A stretch of DNA of 64,000 bases from the NCBI GenBank assembly GCA_004431415.1, contig QPMI01000581.1, forward strand, positions 1 to 64,000, in the 5' to 3' direction. Source of the DNA: Cyanophora paradoxa. Taxonomy: Eukaryota; Glaucocystophyceae; Cyanophorales; Cyanophoraceae. Positions 20,396 to 29,020 of the stretch are shown one piece after another (positions within the stretch are counted from its first letter, which is position 1; every line of letters starts with the position of its first letter). The notes under the pieces were generated by a model. It saw nothing but the letters and a program-made list of their open reading frames with translations, made no database searches and was not told the DNA's origin. The translations under genes were made by a program, and so were the position numbers.

Positions 20396-21500
20396 ATGGA
20401 TATCACTTCCACTCTTCAAAGACTTTCGCTGAAAGAAGCCCTAACAACCCCAGAGGAGGCGAAAGCCTTTTTCCTGGATAACTCCCTTATGCTTGGTCTC
20501 GAATCCAAGTCTAAGCCAGTTCTAGTTGTTGTGAATCCCAGCAATACTTTTGAGAATAATGTTGGAAATCGCATTTCCTTCAAGCTACCTCGCTACAATT
20601 TCTGTGGAAAACTCGAACTTGCTTTCGACCTTCCAGCCATCACTTTTGGTGGTGAAGATCTTGTTCGAAATGGATACACTCGCCCTGTTGGTGCTTTAGT
20701 TCAGCGACTTGAAATTACCTATGGATCTTACACCTACCATATTCCATCTGATTTCCTTGCTCATTTCCCCCTGGTCTATTATTCGGAGGATCAACTAGCT
20801 AAAAAGAAACGCTCAATGGGCATGGTTCATGGTATCCCTGCTCATGGAACCAACCGACTTGGTGGCTCATTCTTTGTTGAAATCCCAGTGCCTTGGCTCA
20901 ATCACTACCTTCCCCTTGGTGCTTTATCTGGTGAAATGGTTGTTACTGTTTGGTTTAAGGATGCTGATAAGGGTTATGTTGAGACTTCCTATGGTGGTCG
21001 CTCTCTTCCTGTTGTTGGTGGGACAGCTGCTGATAAGACAGAAGATGATGGTCTTGGTGATACTGCTAATGCTACACTTGCCCATGTTGGTCAAAATATC
21101 ACAACTTTCAGCCTTGGTGCAACAACCCCTGGTATTACAATTACCTCTCCTCGCCTTTACATGCATGCTGTTAATGTTTCTGATGAGCTTTTCGCTACTG
21201 TAATTGAAAAGGTTAAGACTACTGGCATGGCTATTCCTGCTCTAGACATTGGGTTTGTTGATGCTAGTGCTTTCCCTGCCAAGGGCAATGCCCAACCCAA
21301 TCGAATTAACCTCTCTCAAATATCAGGTCTTGTATATGCTCTGCTTGTTTCAGTTCGTGATAATGCAACTGTTGACAAAGCCAATGGCTCCCACAGTGTT
21401 CTTAAGACCTATGCCAACTCCAAAGAGATAACATTCACAACTGAAATAAATGGACAGCGACTTTTTGCCACTGAGCCAATTTCCCTACTCAAAGGTGCTG
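20396..21500 (+). pseudogene. Major capsid protein, element B, 5' part (interrupted by element C)
   Basis: Reads MDITSTLQRLSLKEALTTP to LLKGA, codon 368 of about 455, where element C is inserted; reading on into C gives only two codons before a stop. The hallmark segment FFVEIPVPWLNHYLPLGALS matches the IPLPF...LPLxAL pattern of double-jelly-roll capsid proteins of NCLDV- and Polinton-type viruses. No frameshift is seen in this part. The missing 3' part is at 46821-47083. The element cannot make a full capsid protein from this locus unless C is removed. Confidence 0.88.
21495..21500. repeat. Target site duplication of element C, left copy (GTGCTG)
   Basis: GTGCTG directly precedes the ACACATAG terminus of element C and is repeated at 46815-46820. 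Removing C and one copy restores the MCP reading frame. Polintons are known to make 6-bp duplications. Confidence 0.95.
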
Positions 21501-22240
21501 ACACATAGAGAAACGCGGCGTTTAAACCCTCGGCGTATCTTAATTGATCTTGTTTATATCTCTCGTATATTTTGTATCAATCAATCGATAATCTGTGTGA
21601 AATCTATCGAATTATTTAAATATTTTGATTTTTGTGTATTTCATTTATAATTTATTGATGTTCTATGGTAAATTTATCTTAATTTCGATTTGTCTTACTT
21701 AAATCAATCGTGAATTTGTATAATTTTCCGAATAATATAACTGGATCTTAATTAGATCTTGCCTCCGGTTTAAACGCCGCGTTTCTCTATGTGTGATTTT
21801 AACGTAATAAACGCGATTAATATGCAAATTTGATATAATCTCGATTGAAGGAACATAAATTTATGATATAATCACGATTGATATAATCACGATTGAAGTA
21901 GTCCACCGCCCATTCTATCGGAAATCGCAAAAATTCACACAGAGTTGCATTATGTCCAATTGAACAATCGATGAAATATCGGTTGAAAATAATTCACTCG
22001 TTACTGCATTATGTCCAATTAAACAATCGATGATATATCGGTTGAAAATAATTCACTCGTTACTGCATTATGTCCAATTGAACAATCGATGAGATTGCAG
22101 CGTATTTTGTTGGAAGAGATGGTTACTGCATTATGTCCAATTAAACAATCGATGATATATCGGTTGAAAATAATTCACTTGTTACTGCATTATGTCCAAT
22201 TAAACAATCGATGAGATATCGGATGAAAATAATTCACTCG
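21501..22240. repeat. Left terminal inverted repeat of element C
   Basis: It matches the reverse complement of 46075-46814 over 740 bp with very few differences. The outer 294 bp (21501-21794) end in an inverted copy of the terminus (TTTAAACGCCGCGTTTCTC, then CTATGTGT). It contains the box GAGGCAAGATCTAATT on the opposite strand, shared with element B. The inner part holds five iterons (21952-22240). The repeat stops directly before the MCP promoter TATAGTAAAAG. Confidence 0.93.
21952..22240. repeat. Iteron array, five units of about 60 bp (left end, element C)
   Basis: Each unit contains GCATTATGTCCAATT then (A/G)AACAATCGATGA, followed by one of two alternating spacers: one with ATCGGTTGAAAATAATTCAC, one with GCGTATTTTGTTGGAAGAG. 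Twelve units are present at the right end (45662-46380). Likely protein-binding sites near the replication terminus. Confidence 0.88.
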
Positions 22241-22260
22241 TATAGTAAAAGCAAAACAGA

Positions 22261-23649
22261 ATGGATGTTACCTCGACCCTTCAACGTCTTTCTCTGAAAG
22301 AGGCGCTTACAACGCCCGAGGAAGCCAAAGCGTTCTTCCTCGATAACTCGCTTATGCTTGGTCTTGGGCTTATGCTGGTAACCGTTAGTCCATCGACAAC
22401 CTACGATAACAACGTTGGTCAACGCGTTTCTTTCAAACTTCCCCGCTACAACTTTGTCGGTAAAATCGAACTCGCTTTCGATCTTCCCGAACTAACTGCT
22501 TTTACTGGTGATGACGACCTGGTGCGAAATGGTTACACTCGTCCCGTCGGTGCGCTTGTAGAGCGTCTTGAATTCTCGTATGGCTCGTATACCTACCACG
22601 TGCCGTCTGATTTCCTGGCGATTTTCCCACTGGTCTACTATTCTGAGGATCAACTGGCGAAAAAGAAGCGTTCAATGGGAATGCTTCATGGTATCCCCGC
22701 TCACGGAACCAACCGTAAAGGTGGCGCTTTCTTCGTCGAAATTCCGGTGCCGTGGTTGAACCATTATCTACCACTTGGCGCTCTCTCGGGTGAAGCCGTC
22801 ATCACTGTGTGGTTTAAGGAAGCTAACAAGGGATACCTTGAAACTTCTTATGGTGGTCGCTCTCTTCCTGTTGTAGGAAGCACTGCTGCTGATAAATCAT
22901 CAGATGATGGACTTGGAAATGCTACGAGCGTTACACTTGCTAATGTTGGTCAAAACATCACCACTGGCGGTATTACTGGGTTCGAAGTTGCTGGAACTGT
23001 TCCACCAATGACCCATTACATCTCCATTAAAGCACCTCGTCTCTACATGCATGCTATCAACGTTTCTGATGAACTGTTTGCAACTGTTATTGAGAAGGTT
23101 AAGACCACAGGGATGGCTATTCCCGCTCTCGACATCGGTTTCGTCGATTCTATCGCTGTTGCTGCAAAAGGTAACACTCAACCCAACCGAATTAATCTTA
23201 GCCAAATCTCCGGTCTCGTTTATGCTCTTCTTGTCTCTGTTCGTGATGCTGATGGTGTCGATACCTCGAATGGTTCTCACAGCGTCCTTAAAACGCTTGC
23301 GAATGCGAAGGATATCACGATGACTTGTGAGATCAACGGACAGCGTCTTTATTCGACGGAGCCGATCCCGCTACTCAAAGGTGCGGAACTCATCGCCGAT
23401 GCCTTCAAATGCTCGAATATGGACAAGGAAGCAAACCGTTACGTCCTTACTGGATTCCCATTCTGTGTTGATGGTGAGAAGGCGATTCGCAACATTGCCC
23501 AATCTGGATATGTTGACCTTACGAACTCGTCTTCATCATTCCTCACTCTATATCTTCCTGCTGATCGCACAATTACTGTTAACGTTCGCGCTCTCATGCA
23601 TTCGTTCATTATTGTCGATAAGGACGGAATTCGCCGCATTAATCTCTAA
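22261..23649 (+). CDS. Major capsid protein, element C (intact)
   Basis: 462 residues, the only intact MCP in the window. The start follows TATAGTAAAAG by about 14 bp. Key segment FFVEIPVPWLNHYLPLGALS (about residues 159-178) matches the double-jelly-roll capsid signature of Polinton, adinto-like and NCLDV capsids; PRLYMHAINVSDELFATVIE lies in the second half. It forms the icosahedral shell. It is the first gene after the left TIR, followed by the ATPase, as is common for morphogenesis blocks. About 80 percent identical by eye to the B copy, with more CpG-rich codons. Confidence 0.9.
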   Translation: MDVTSTLQRLSLKEALTTPEEAKAFFLDNSLMLGLGLMLVTVSPSTTYDNNVGQRVSFKLPRYNFVGKIELAFDLPELTAFTGDDDLVRNGYTRPVGALVERLEFSYGSYTYHVPSDFLAIFPLVYYSEDQLAKKKRSMGMLHGIPAHGTNRKGGAFFVEIPVPWLNHYLPLGALSGEAVITVWFKEANKGYLETSYGGRSLPVVGSTAADKSSDDGLGNATSVTLANVGQNITTGGITGFEVAGTVPPMTHYISIKAPRLYMHAINVSDELFATVIEKVKTTGMAIPALDIGFVDSIAVAAKGNTQPNRINLSQISGLVYALLVSVRDADGVDTSNGSHSVLKTLANAKDITMTCEINGQRLYSTEPIPLLKGAELIADAFKCSNMDKEANRYVLTGFPFCVDGEKAIRNIAQSGYVDLTNSSSSFLTLYLPADRTITVNVRALMHSFIIVDKDGIRRINL

Positions 23650-23710
23650 ACCATTATCAGTAAGATTTCGTTATTTTTATCTATCTTTATTAAGAAGAAT
23701 CTACTACGCC

Positions 23711-24493
23711 ATGTCTGACGTTCCCGAATTTAATGCTGCTGAGATGATTAAACCCCCTTTTCGCGTATTAGCAATCGGAAAAAGCGCGACGGGCAAGTCA
23801 GAAGCGGTGAAGTATTGGCTAAAACAACTTCACGATGCGAAAAAGTTAGATGTTGTTCTTGTTATAAGTGGGACATCATTCAATCATTTTTGGGATGATG
23901 TCGCAACATTACAGCTCGGTAAATGGGATGCGCCTTACATCGCTAAACTTCTCGATGAAAGACAAGAGAAAATTGAGAAAGGAGAACCCGTTAATCAATT
24001 ATGTGTTGTTCTCGATGATCTTATAGACAATGAGATTGTAGACCTTACCCGTGATAAAATTATTGGATCTCTGTATTCGCGCGGCCGCCACTCGGCGATT
24101 ACAATTTTCTGCATAACTCAGAAACTGCGTAAGGTTTCTTCAACCATTCGCGTCAATTCGGATTATGCAATGTTCCTAAGTGCCGCCAATCGCAAAGAAC
24201 TGGAAGCCATTGAAGAAGAATACAATATCATGCGGGATAAAGACGCTTTCTATAAGATGTTTGAGGAATACGTTCACTCCTATCAGTTTCTCATTTGGAG
24301 TTCTGCGAATTATTCGGTGGAATACTATGTTGATAAAGCGGAACTCGTTAAAGACTTTAAGTTTCCTCGGTTCCATCGCAAACCAAAAAAGAAAGAAGAT
24401 GAATTAAAACCGCCTGAGAAGGAGGAAGCGCCGAAAGAGATTAAAAGCGCTGTTCACACGAATAAGTTGATGCGATATAAGAGGGGATTGTAA
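23711..24493 (+). CDS. A32/FtsK-like genome packaging ATPase, element C
   Basis: 260 residues. Walker A GKSATGKS (about residues 23-30), Walker B LCVVLDD (about 98-104) and a downstream ITQKLRKVSSTIR segment typical of viral packaging ATPases of the FtsK-HerA superfamily. The start at 23711 (MSDVPEFN) is chosen because the element B copy begins at the same place; the frame is open upstream but overlaps the MCP gene. It would pump the genome into the capsid. The basic, Lys/Pro/Glu-rich tail ends NKLMRYKRGL, conserved in B. Confidence 0.92.
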   Translation: MSDVPEFNAAEMIKPPFRVLAIGKSATGKSEAVKYWLKQLHDAKKLDVVLVISGTSFNHFWDDVATLQLGKWDAPYIAKLLDERQEKIEKGEPVNQLCVVLDDLIDNEIVDLTRDKIIGSLYSRGRHSAITIFCITQKLRKVSSTIRVNSDYAMFLSAANRKELEAIEEEYNIMRDKDAFYKMFEEYVHSYQFLIWSSANYSVEYYVDKAELVKDFKFPRFHRKPKKKEDELKPPEKEEAPKEIKSAVHTNKLMRYKRGL

Positions 24494-24521
24494 AATTATC
24501 TCTGTATGTTATAAATATACA

Positions 24522-25253
24522 ATGCCGCCGAAACGTAGAGGAGTTCCCGCTGGTGCTATGTCGTATTCCGGCGGTGAAAGTCATGGATCTCTCAACACTA
24601 CACCCATGAAATTCAACGGAATGAGCGAAGTGAAACCATCGCAACAGGAAGAAGACCCCTTAAATGCAGCGTATGAAGAAGCGCCCGGTGATAAAGCGCC
24701 GCAGACCTCCCAAAGTGAGCAATTGAACATTACGCCGGAAGTCTCGAAGATGAAGGCAGTCGGTGAAGGTGCGCGCCGGATTATCGGTGCTGCCGACGAT
24801 CGTGGACTGGGTCTGCAAGATCTTTCACTCGCTCGCAAGGGTGAAGGTGTTTCCAAAGAATCCGATAAGGTAATTCAATCGATGGCTGGTGAAGTTACTT
24901 ACAAGGTTGCGCCAACTCAAAACATCCACCGAATCCAGAGAGCGCAATGGGATGAGATGACCGCTAAATTAAAGGATCTGGAAGCGAAATCAAGCGCTCT
25001 TGAACAGTATGTAACTGAGAAGAAAGAACGCGCTAAAATCAAGGAAATGCTGCGCAAAGAAGTATTCCGAATGGGTATTACTGGTGTTCCCGATAAACAA
25101 TTCATTGGTAAGAAGGAAACTCAAATTGACGAACAAGCGGTAGATGAGTTGAAGACAAAGACCCAAAAGGGAACAGTTGAACCTGGCGCTACCAAAGCGG
25201 AAGTTGATAAAGGTGTTGCACCCACAGCATACAAGCGGAGAGTTTGGTTATAA
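24522..25253 (+). CDS. Unidentified protein with coiled-coil-like segment (243 aa), element C
   Basis: Starts MPPKRRGVPAGA about 28 bp after the ATPase, same strand. The N-terminal third is low in complexity; residues about 100-190 are charged and helical (WDEMTAKLKDLEAKSSALEQ, then YVTEKKERAKIKEMLRK), suggesting a coiled coil. The end is KRRVWL. The orthologue in element B is 49005-49738, well conserved, including the LGLQDLSLARKGEG segment. Position between ATPase and small genes would suit a structural, scaffold or DNA-associated virion protein, but no family is recognised. Confidence 0.7.
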   Translation: MPPKRRGVPAGAMSYSGGESHGSLNTTPMKFNGMSEVKPSQQEEDPLNAAYEEAPGDKAPQTSQSEQLNITPEVSKMKAVGEGARRIIGAADDRGLGLQDLSLARKGEGVSKESDKVIQSMAGEVTYKVAPTQNIHRIQRAQWDEMTAKLKDLEAKSSALEQYVTEKKERAKIKEMLRKEVFRMGITGVPDKQFIGKKETQIDEQAVDELKTKTQKGTVEPGATKAEVDKGVAPTAYKRRVWL

Positions 25254-25276
25254 ATTTCTATGTTTATTAGAGGAAA

Positions 25277-25525
25277 TTGATGGAGTTTCTGAAAAAGATC
25301 ATTGAGATGTTTGAGATGCATGTGGTAAGCAACTGTCACAGTGGATGCTGTGATACAACGGTAGAGGTTGGTTTTTCAGACAACGAAGATAATGTGACGG
25401 AAGGTAGACGATCTCGGAGAGGTTCATTTGTGTCTACTGGTTCACGACCTGATACACCCGAACCTGGTCACCGTTTTCCCGTTGATGATAGCAACGAATT
25501 AAGGCGTCGATCTCTTCCATATTAA
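25277..25525 (+). CDS. Small Cys/His-containing protein (82 aa), element C
   Basis: Starts MEFLKKIIEMFEMHVVSNC. The segment HVVSNCHSGCCDTT is almost identical in the element B orthologue (49761-50033), while the Ser/Arg-rich C-terminal half is free to vary. The Cys-rich motif could bind metal or form a disulfide. The function is unknown. It lies 23 bp after the preceding gene in the same direction. Confidence 0.6.
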   Translation: MMEFLKKIIEMFEMHVVSNCHSGCCDTTVEVGFSDNEDNVTEGRRSRRGSFVSTGSRPDTPEPGHRFPVDDSNELRRRSLPY

Positions 25526-25549
25526 AATATCCGGTAAAGGTATCGAATA

Positions 25550-25681
25550 ATGCTCGACGAAGTCTACAATATCATCTTAGCGAAACGACAGATTTATGCC
25601 GTTAAATCTGCAATTGAAGAACGTAGACGGGAGCTAATCCGGTCACCAAAAAATGACGCCATAAAATACTTAAAGACGTAA
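25550..25681 (+). CDS. Very small conserved protein (43 aa), element C
   Basis: Short but supported by a counterpart at 50243-50359 in element B: both have a VY.II..KR start followed by an A.(K/E).AI helix-like segment. In B it follows the AT-hook-like gene, here it precedes it, so the two have swapped order. The function is unknown. Confidence 0.5.
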   Translation: MLDEVYNIILAKRQIYAVKSAIEERRRELIRSPKNDAIKYLKT

Positions 25682-25732
25682 CGCATAATACAGAGTGGTA
25701 AAAGATTTTCTCAACTATATATAAAGTGGAAC

Positions 25733-25969
25733 ATGGAGACAGTAATTCATATTACCGAAGATACGGTGAGTGTAATAGAATTTGTTGATGAAGAAGATGA
25801 GACCCGCAGCAACTACAAGATGAGAGATGCTCTCAGGAAGCGAACGCTCTACAACGAAGACCCGGTTTATCGGGAGTATAAGAAGGCGCAATCGCTCGCT
25901 TCATATTATCGTCGTAAGGAGCGGGAGGGAATCGAAAACAAGTCGCGGGGACGTCCACGAAAGTATTAA
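25733..25969 (+). CDS. Small basic protein with AT-hook-like tail (78 aa), element C
   Basis: Conserved core DPVYREYKKAQSLASYYRRK followed by RGRPRKY, which fits the AT-hook GRP core. The element B orthologue (50017-50262) has DPEYREYKKQQALASYYRRK and RGRPIKY. It probably binds AT-rich DNA; whether it is a regulator or a virion DNA protein is open. TATATATAAAG lies about 15 bp before the start. Confidence 0.6.
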   Translation: METVIHITEDTVSVIEFVDEEDETRSNYKMRDALRKRTLYNEDPVYREYKKAQSLASYYRRKEREGIENKSRGRPRKY

Positions 25970-26017
25970 GGGAGATACCCATTTGACCGCTAAACCCAAT
26001 TACTCATTTTTCGAGCG

Positions 26018-26042
26018 GTCTATCGATATTCTTCGATAGATC
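26018..26042. repeat. Small inverted repeat upstream of the primase-helicase gene
   Basis: TCTATCGATA and a near-complementary TCGATAGA flank ATTCT at about 26020-26041, a short hairpin in the 206-bp gap before the helicase gene. It may be an operator or a transcript end; nothing else is seen in the gap. Confidence 0.35.
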
Positions 26043-26175
26043 CGTAACCATCTCTCGATTGCCGTTTTTGGTAATTGAAGAGATATCAACCACTTAAAGG
26101 TTAGCCGCCAAAAAATGACAGGAAACCGGAGAAACTCTTTTCTCCATCATAGATAAGACACCCCCGATTATCGAG

Positions 26176-28527
26176 ATGAACGCTGCCGCCAAGAAATCCC
26201 TGAAACGCCTTGTTGATTGGCTTCGTGAAGACGATGTCCGGTCTGAGAATATCGTAATCCCCGTCGATCCTGATACCAAAAAACCCCTCTTCGCCCATAA
26301 AGACGGATCGTGGACTTGGGATAAATTCGATGAAGCCCTGAAATCCGGTAAGTATACTGCTTGGGGCATTCTCGCTCGCAACATCGTGGTTATCGACTTC
26401 GACCAAGAGGAGGATTTCACCAAATTCGAGGAGGAATACCCCGATGATTTCGGTGGTGTCAATCCTCTTGCTAAAACCAAAAAAGGATATCATGTTTACT
26501 TCTCTCGTCCTGCTGACTTTGATGCTGTTAAGATCTGGGATAAAGCGGGTGCTTTCAAAGGTTATCCTAAGATTGACTGCAAAACGATTGCATCCACTGG
26601 AACTGCTGGGTTGATTAACGTTTCCCCAAGCCCTGGTAAAACTTGGATCAGAGAACCATGGGCGGAAGGCTGTGAGTTGATCGAACCGAGTGCTGAACTC
26701 CAAAAGTGGATGATTGAAAACTACCTTTTTCCGAGAGGATCTTTCAGTTTCGTTGAAAAGGGTATTGAGGAGAACTTACAGAAAGCTATCTTCGAGAAAC
26801 TGGAAGAATTTGGATTCATCACACCCACGATCATCAATGAGACGGAGCATGGCTACAATTTCACTGCTGAAAACAAAGGGAATGATTGTCCTTGTTGCAA
26901 TCGAGTTCACGATTCCAACAATTGGTATGTGATTCGAGGAAAAGAGAAGGGCATATATATCGTTTCAAGTTACAGTGCGAATTGCAAGAAGCGTTCTATC
27001 ATCGTGCGAGTCAAAGAGGAGACTTTGGCTAATATCGATCACCTAATTGATAAGTCTACGGGTTCAGATGGCGGGCATTATGATGTTGCGGATGTTGCTT
27101 ACCTCATTCTGCGGGACAGCTACAAGTTTTCGAACAAGACTTGGTTCAAGTTCAATGAGAAAAGTGGTATTTGGGAGATGGATGATACTGAAAAGCGAAT
27201 CTATCTTTGTCTGAGTGCGAAAGTTTGTCCTGCTTATCTGAAACGTGCTATTGAATACTCAACAAAAGCGCTTCGTGATGAAGAGAACCGTAATATGTTC
27301 GAAGAGAAGGCAAAGACGTTGCTTGGAATTGCAAAGATGCTGAAACAAACTTCGTATCGGAGGTCGGTTATCAATGATCTCGAAGTTTACCTGAGTGATA
27401 GATTGTTCTTTGGGAAACTTGATACTGTTCCCAACGTGATCGGGTTCACAAATGGAGTATTCGACTTGAAGACTATGTCTTTTCGCAAAGGAGTTCCGGA
27501 TGATATGATCAGTAAGACTGTTGGCTATGATTATACCACAGAAATCGATCAAGAGAAAGTTGAGAAACTCAAATCGATTTACGCTGATATTATCGAATGC
27601 CCAATTGATCGCAACTACGTTCTCGGTTCCATTGCTTTCTCATTGTCTGGTAAGATCGAAAACCAAAAATATCATTTCTGGACTGGAATTGGAGCAAATG
27701 GTAAATCACTCCTTCAAGAGTTGGTGAAAGATACCTATGGTGAATACTATGGATCTCTTGATATGTCGTATTGGACGAAACCAAAGAAGAGTTCATCGGA
27801 GGCATCACCCGAACTTGCCGATATTCTTGGAAAAAGGATTGTTTTCAGTAATGAAGCGGAAGATGGCGATAAACTTCAACTCAACAAGATTAAACAGATC
27901 AGTGGAGGCAATGAGTTGAAGGTTCGCGCTCTTTTCAAGGATCCCGTAGTCTTTGTTCCAATGTTTCAGCTGTTCTTGTCGACAAATGACAACCTTGGAT
28001 TGAGCAAACCCGATAACGCAATTGAGAGGCGGACATCTTACTACCGGTTCAAATGTGTATTCAAACCAAACCCTGGTGAAGGTGAGAAGTTAGCCGATAC
28101 ATCACTTATGTATCTTCTGCGTGACGATGATGATTACAAGATGGCTAACATGTCGATCTTCTTGGAGATGTGGAAATCCCAAGATCTTCTGAAATTGATG
28201 AAGAACCCGCCACAGACCATCATTGATGAAGGAGCGAGTTACTTTGCTGAAAATGATAAGATTGGCGAGTGGCTGCGCAACAACTACGAGAAAACAGGAA
28301 GCCGGACTGATTTCGTCCCAAGTGACACGATCATCAAGGGGTTCCGTTCTGTTGATGAGAAAGCGGATCCCATCAGCATTGGTAAGCGAGTTCGGGAGAT
28401 CTACAATATCAAATCTGAAACCAAGAAAGAAAGAGGTCAGGTATCCCGTGGATATTTCGGGTTGAAGAAGAAACAGATCGGAGAATTCGTTGATGATGAT
28501 GGAATCGACAGCGATATCGAGGCTTGA
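26176..28527 (+). CDS. D5-like primase-helicase (AEP primase plus SF3 helicase), element C
   Basis: 783 residues. The N-terminal primase-polymerase domain has VVIDFDQEEDF (metal-binding DxD, about residues 73-76) and KGYHVYFSRP. A CPCC...C-type cluster (about residues 237-240, with NNWYV) suggests a zinc-binding segment. The C-terminal superfamily 3 helicase has Walker A GIGANGKS (about 504-511), Walker B IVFSNEAEDG (about 554) and the sensor segment FQLFLSTND (about 596). It would prime and unwind the genome during replication. Intact here; the element B copy (50801-53126) is on the opposite strand relative to the polymerase. Confidence 0.92.
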   Translation: MNAAAKKSLKRLVDWLREDDVRSENIVIPVDPDTKKPLFAHKDGSWTWDKFDEALKSGKYTAWGILARNIVVIDFDQEEDFTKFEEEYPDDFGGVNPLAKTKKGYHVYFSRPADFDAVKIWDKAGAFKGYPKIDCKTIASTGTAGLINVSPSPGKTWIREPWAEGCELIEPSAELQKWMIENYLFPRGSFSFVEKGIEENLQKAIFEKLEEFGFITPTIINETEHGYNFTAENKGNDCPCCNRVHDSNNWYVIRGKEKGIYIVSSYSANCKKRSIIVRVKEETLANIDHLIDKSTGSDGGHYDVADVAYLILRDSYKFSNKTWFKFNEKSGIWEMDDTEKRIYLCLSAKVCPAYLKRAIEYSTKALRDEENRNMFEEKAKTLLGIAKMLKQTSYRRSVINDLEVYLSDRLFFGKLDTVPNVIGFTNGVFDLKTMSFRKGVPDDMISKTVGYDYTTEIDQEKVEKLKSIYADIIECPIDRNYVLGSIAFSLSGKIENQKYHFWTGIGANGKSLLQELVKDTYGEYYGSLDMSYWTKPKKSSSEASPELADILGKRIVFSNEAEDGDKLQLNKIKQISGGNELKVRALFKDPVVFVPMFQLFLSTNDNLGLSKPDNAIERRTSYYRFKCVFKPNPGEGEKLADTSLMYLLRDDDDYKMANMSIFLEMWKSQDLLKLMKNPPQTIIDEGASYFAENDKIGEWLRNNYEKTGSRTDFVPSDTIIKGFRSVDEKADPISIGKRVREIYNIKSETKKERGQVSRGYFGLKKKQIGEFVDDDGIDSDIEA

Positions 28528-28575
28528 AGAAGAAAATCAAAATAATATATTTAACTGATAATTCATTTTTTATAA

Positions 28576-28740
28576 CCTTACTGAATATGGTAAGGGTAAC
28601 AGAAGTAACGGATTTAATCGAGGGTAACGGATTTAATCGAGGGTAACAGAGGTAACGGATTTTGCGCAACTTTTTGAAAATCTCGATCTTAGGGGAGAGG
28701 TTGGGAAAAATCCGTTACCTCTGTTACCCTCGATTAATCG
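28576..28740. repeat. Iteron hairpin with conserved box, beside helicase gene (element C)
   Basis: The arms (GGTAACAGAGGTAACGGATT at about 28642 and its complement at about 28709-28729) form a stem of about 30 bp extending into TAATCGAGG. The loop has TTTTTGAAAATC and CTTAGGGGA. To the left is CCTTACTGAATATGGTAAGG, the reverse of the box seen beside the element B hairpins. It lies between the helicase stop and the start of a 60-residue gene, as does the B copy at 50639-50760. Confidence 0.85.
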
Positions 28741-28795
28741 ATGAAAAAAATGACAGATTATTTAAAAAATCATTGTGTGTATCTCTTGACAGAAA

Positions 28796-28978
28796 ATGGA
28801 TTACTTTGGTGACATTCGGAAGCAGATTGTTGAGAACAATGATATTGCAGAGGTGGCGGATTATATCGCAAAGATAAGAGCAATCACTGGTCGACCCTAT
28901 CAAAAGAAGCAAGTATATTCAAACAGTGTGACTGTGTATATCCCAAAAAACGTGAATGTGAGAATCATTAGAACTTAA
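28796..28978 (+). CDS. Small protein after the hairpin (60 aa), element C
   Basis: The segment IAEVADYIAKIRAITG, then SVTVYIPKNVNV, parallels IGAYIEMSQRLIGYN and SVNIHITVSVSENAN in the element B gene at 50350-50571. Both start just after the iteron hairpin and share the helicase neighbour, so the block helicase-hairpin-small gene is inherited together though inverted in B. A strand-helix protein of this size might bind the hairpin, but no family is recognised. Confidence 0.55.
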   Translation: MDYFGDIRKQIVENNDIAEVADYIAKIRAITGRPYQKKQVYSNSVTVYIPKNVNVRIIRT

Positions 28979-29020
28979 CGCGTTCAAAATCCAAAATAAA
29001 AATGTTCCTTTATAGTAAAG

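Noticed and set aside
21450-21650. Fusion of capsid sequence to TIR of element C
   Set aside because: Small frame crossing an insertion boundary; no sign of selection.
21952-22240. CRISPR array
   Set aside because: About 60-bp units have only two repeating spacer types and lie inside a TIR; spacers are not unique and no cas gene is present.
25277-25525. Capsid protease in the small Cys/His protein
   Set aside because: At 82 residues it is too short and shows no His-Asp-Cys arrangement of the adenovirus-type protease.
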